From Betaproteobacteria bacterium (GTDB lineage: Bacteria > Pseudomonadota > Gammaproteobacteria > Burkholderiales > SG8-41), in contig JACQOJ010000051.1 of NCBI GenBank assembly GCA_016202605.1, positions 1-36,120 of the forward strand: a stretch of 36,120 nt of DNA, read 5' to 3'. The position numbers and the translations under genes were made by a program. Below, piece after piece: positions 36,017 through 36,120 of this stretch; positions within the stretch are counted from its first letter, which is position 1; the number at the start of each line of letters is the position of its first letter. The notes beneath the pieces were generated by a model. That model was not told where the DNA came from, did not search any database, and was given only the letters and a program-made list of their open reading frames with translations.

Positions 36017-36120
36017 ATGAACAAGCGAGTGGATCTCGGCATCACCGAAGAGGCCGCCGAGGGCAGGATTACGGACGAGACGTTGGCCGCCGCGCGTGCG
36101 CTCATCGGCTGCAAGCTGCG
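36017..36120 (+). CDS. Start of an ORF cut by window edge, possibly MaoC-like hydratase N-domain
   Basis: RBS AAGGAGG then ATG; MNKRVDLGITEEAAEGRITDETLAAARALIGCKLR. Confidence 0.4.
   Translation, partial: MNKRVDLGITEEAAEGRITDETLAAARALIGCKL

Noticed and set aside
1-36120. Alternative genetic code with TGA as a sense codon
   Set aside because: Many genes here end at TGA (TauD dioxygenase, CoxL-like, and both Sec candidates' own terminators), so recoding must be local.
1-36120. tRNA/rRNA genes, including selC
   Set aside because: No cloverleaf or rRNA sequence recognised by eye; a tRNAscan-SE/Infernal run would be needed to confirm absence.

Overview
High-GC proteobacterial window (betaproteobacterial, Burkholderiales-like by content; taxonomy is inferred). 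It is dominated by a catabolic and transport island. It contains six TctC/Bug-type solute-binding protein genes (one frameshifted, one without a signal peptide) plus a seventh fragment, and no TctA/TctB. It also contains two Asp/Glu-racemase-superfamily proteins, a TauD-type dioxygenase, a double cupin, FAD oxidoreductase, VOC, MmgE/PrpD, cyclase, an orphan form-II CoxL-like molybdoenzyme subunit, PPOX flavoprotein, PaaI thioesterase, CaiB/BaiF CoA-transferase, CMD/AhpD-like proteins, dienelactone hydrolase, two MFS transporters, a CysB-type LysR regulator, a SucC/SucD-like ligase, an MR/MLE enolase-superfamily enzyme and the start of a possible MaoC-like gene. The left edge carries an IS481-type transposase end, followed by an ECF sigma/ZAS anti-sigma pair divergent from an ODP-type di-iron/MBL protein. 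The main finding is two genes that the ORF track splits at an in-frame TGA and that both look like selenoprotein genes. One is a UGSC-family protein (28378..26765, minus) with ...GSGD-TGA-GSCTSWSIHD. The other is a CMD/AhpD-like protein (20694..21305, plus) with ...ASCVY-TGA-GNVRSA, where TGA replaces the second residue of a CxxC motif. Each TGA is followed by a perfect 7-bp stem whose apical loop starts about 19-21 nt downstream and has a G in its first two positions, as expected for a bacterial SECIS. The CMD selenoprotein candidate sits directly upstream of a paralog that has lost both redox residues. Both racemase-superfamily proteins appear to lack the family's catalytic cysteines.
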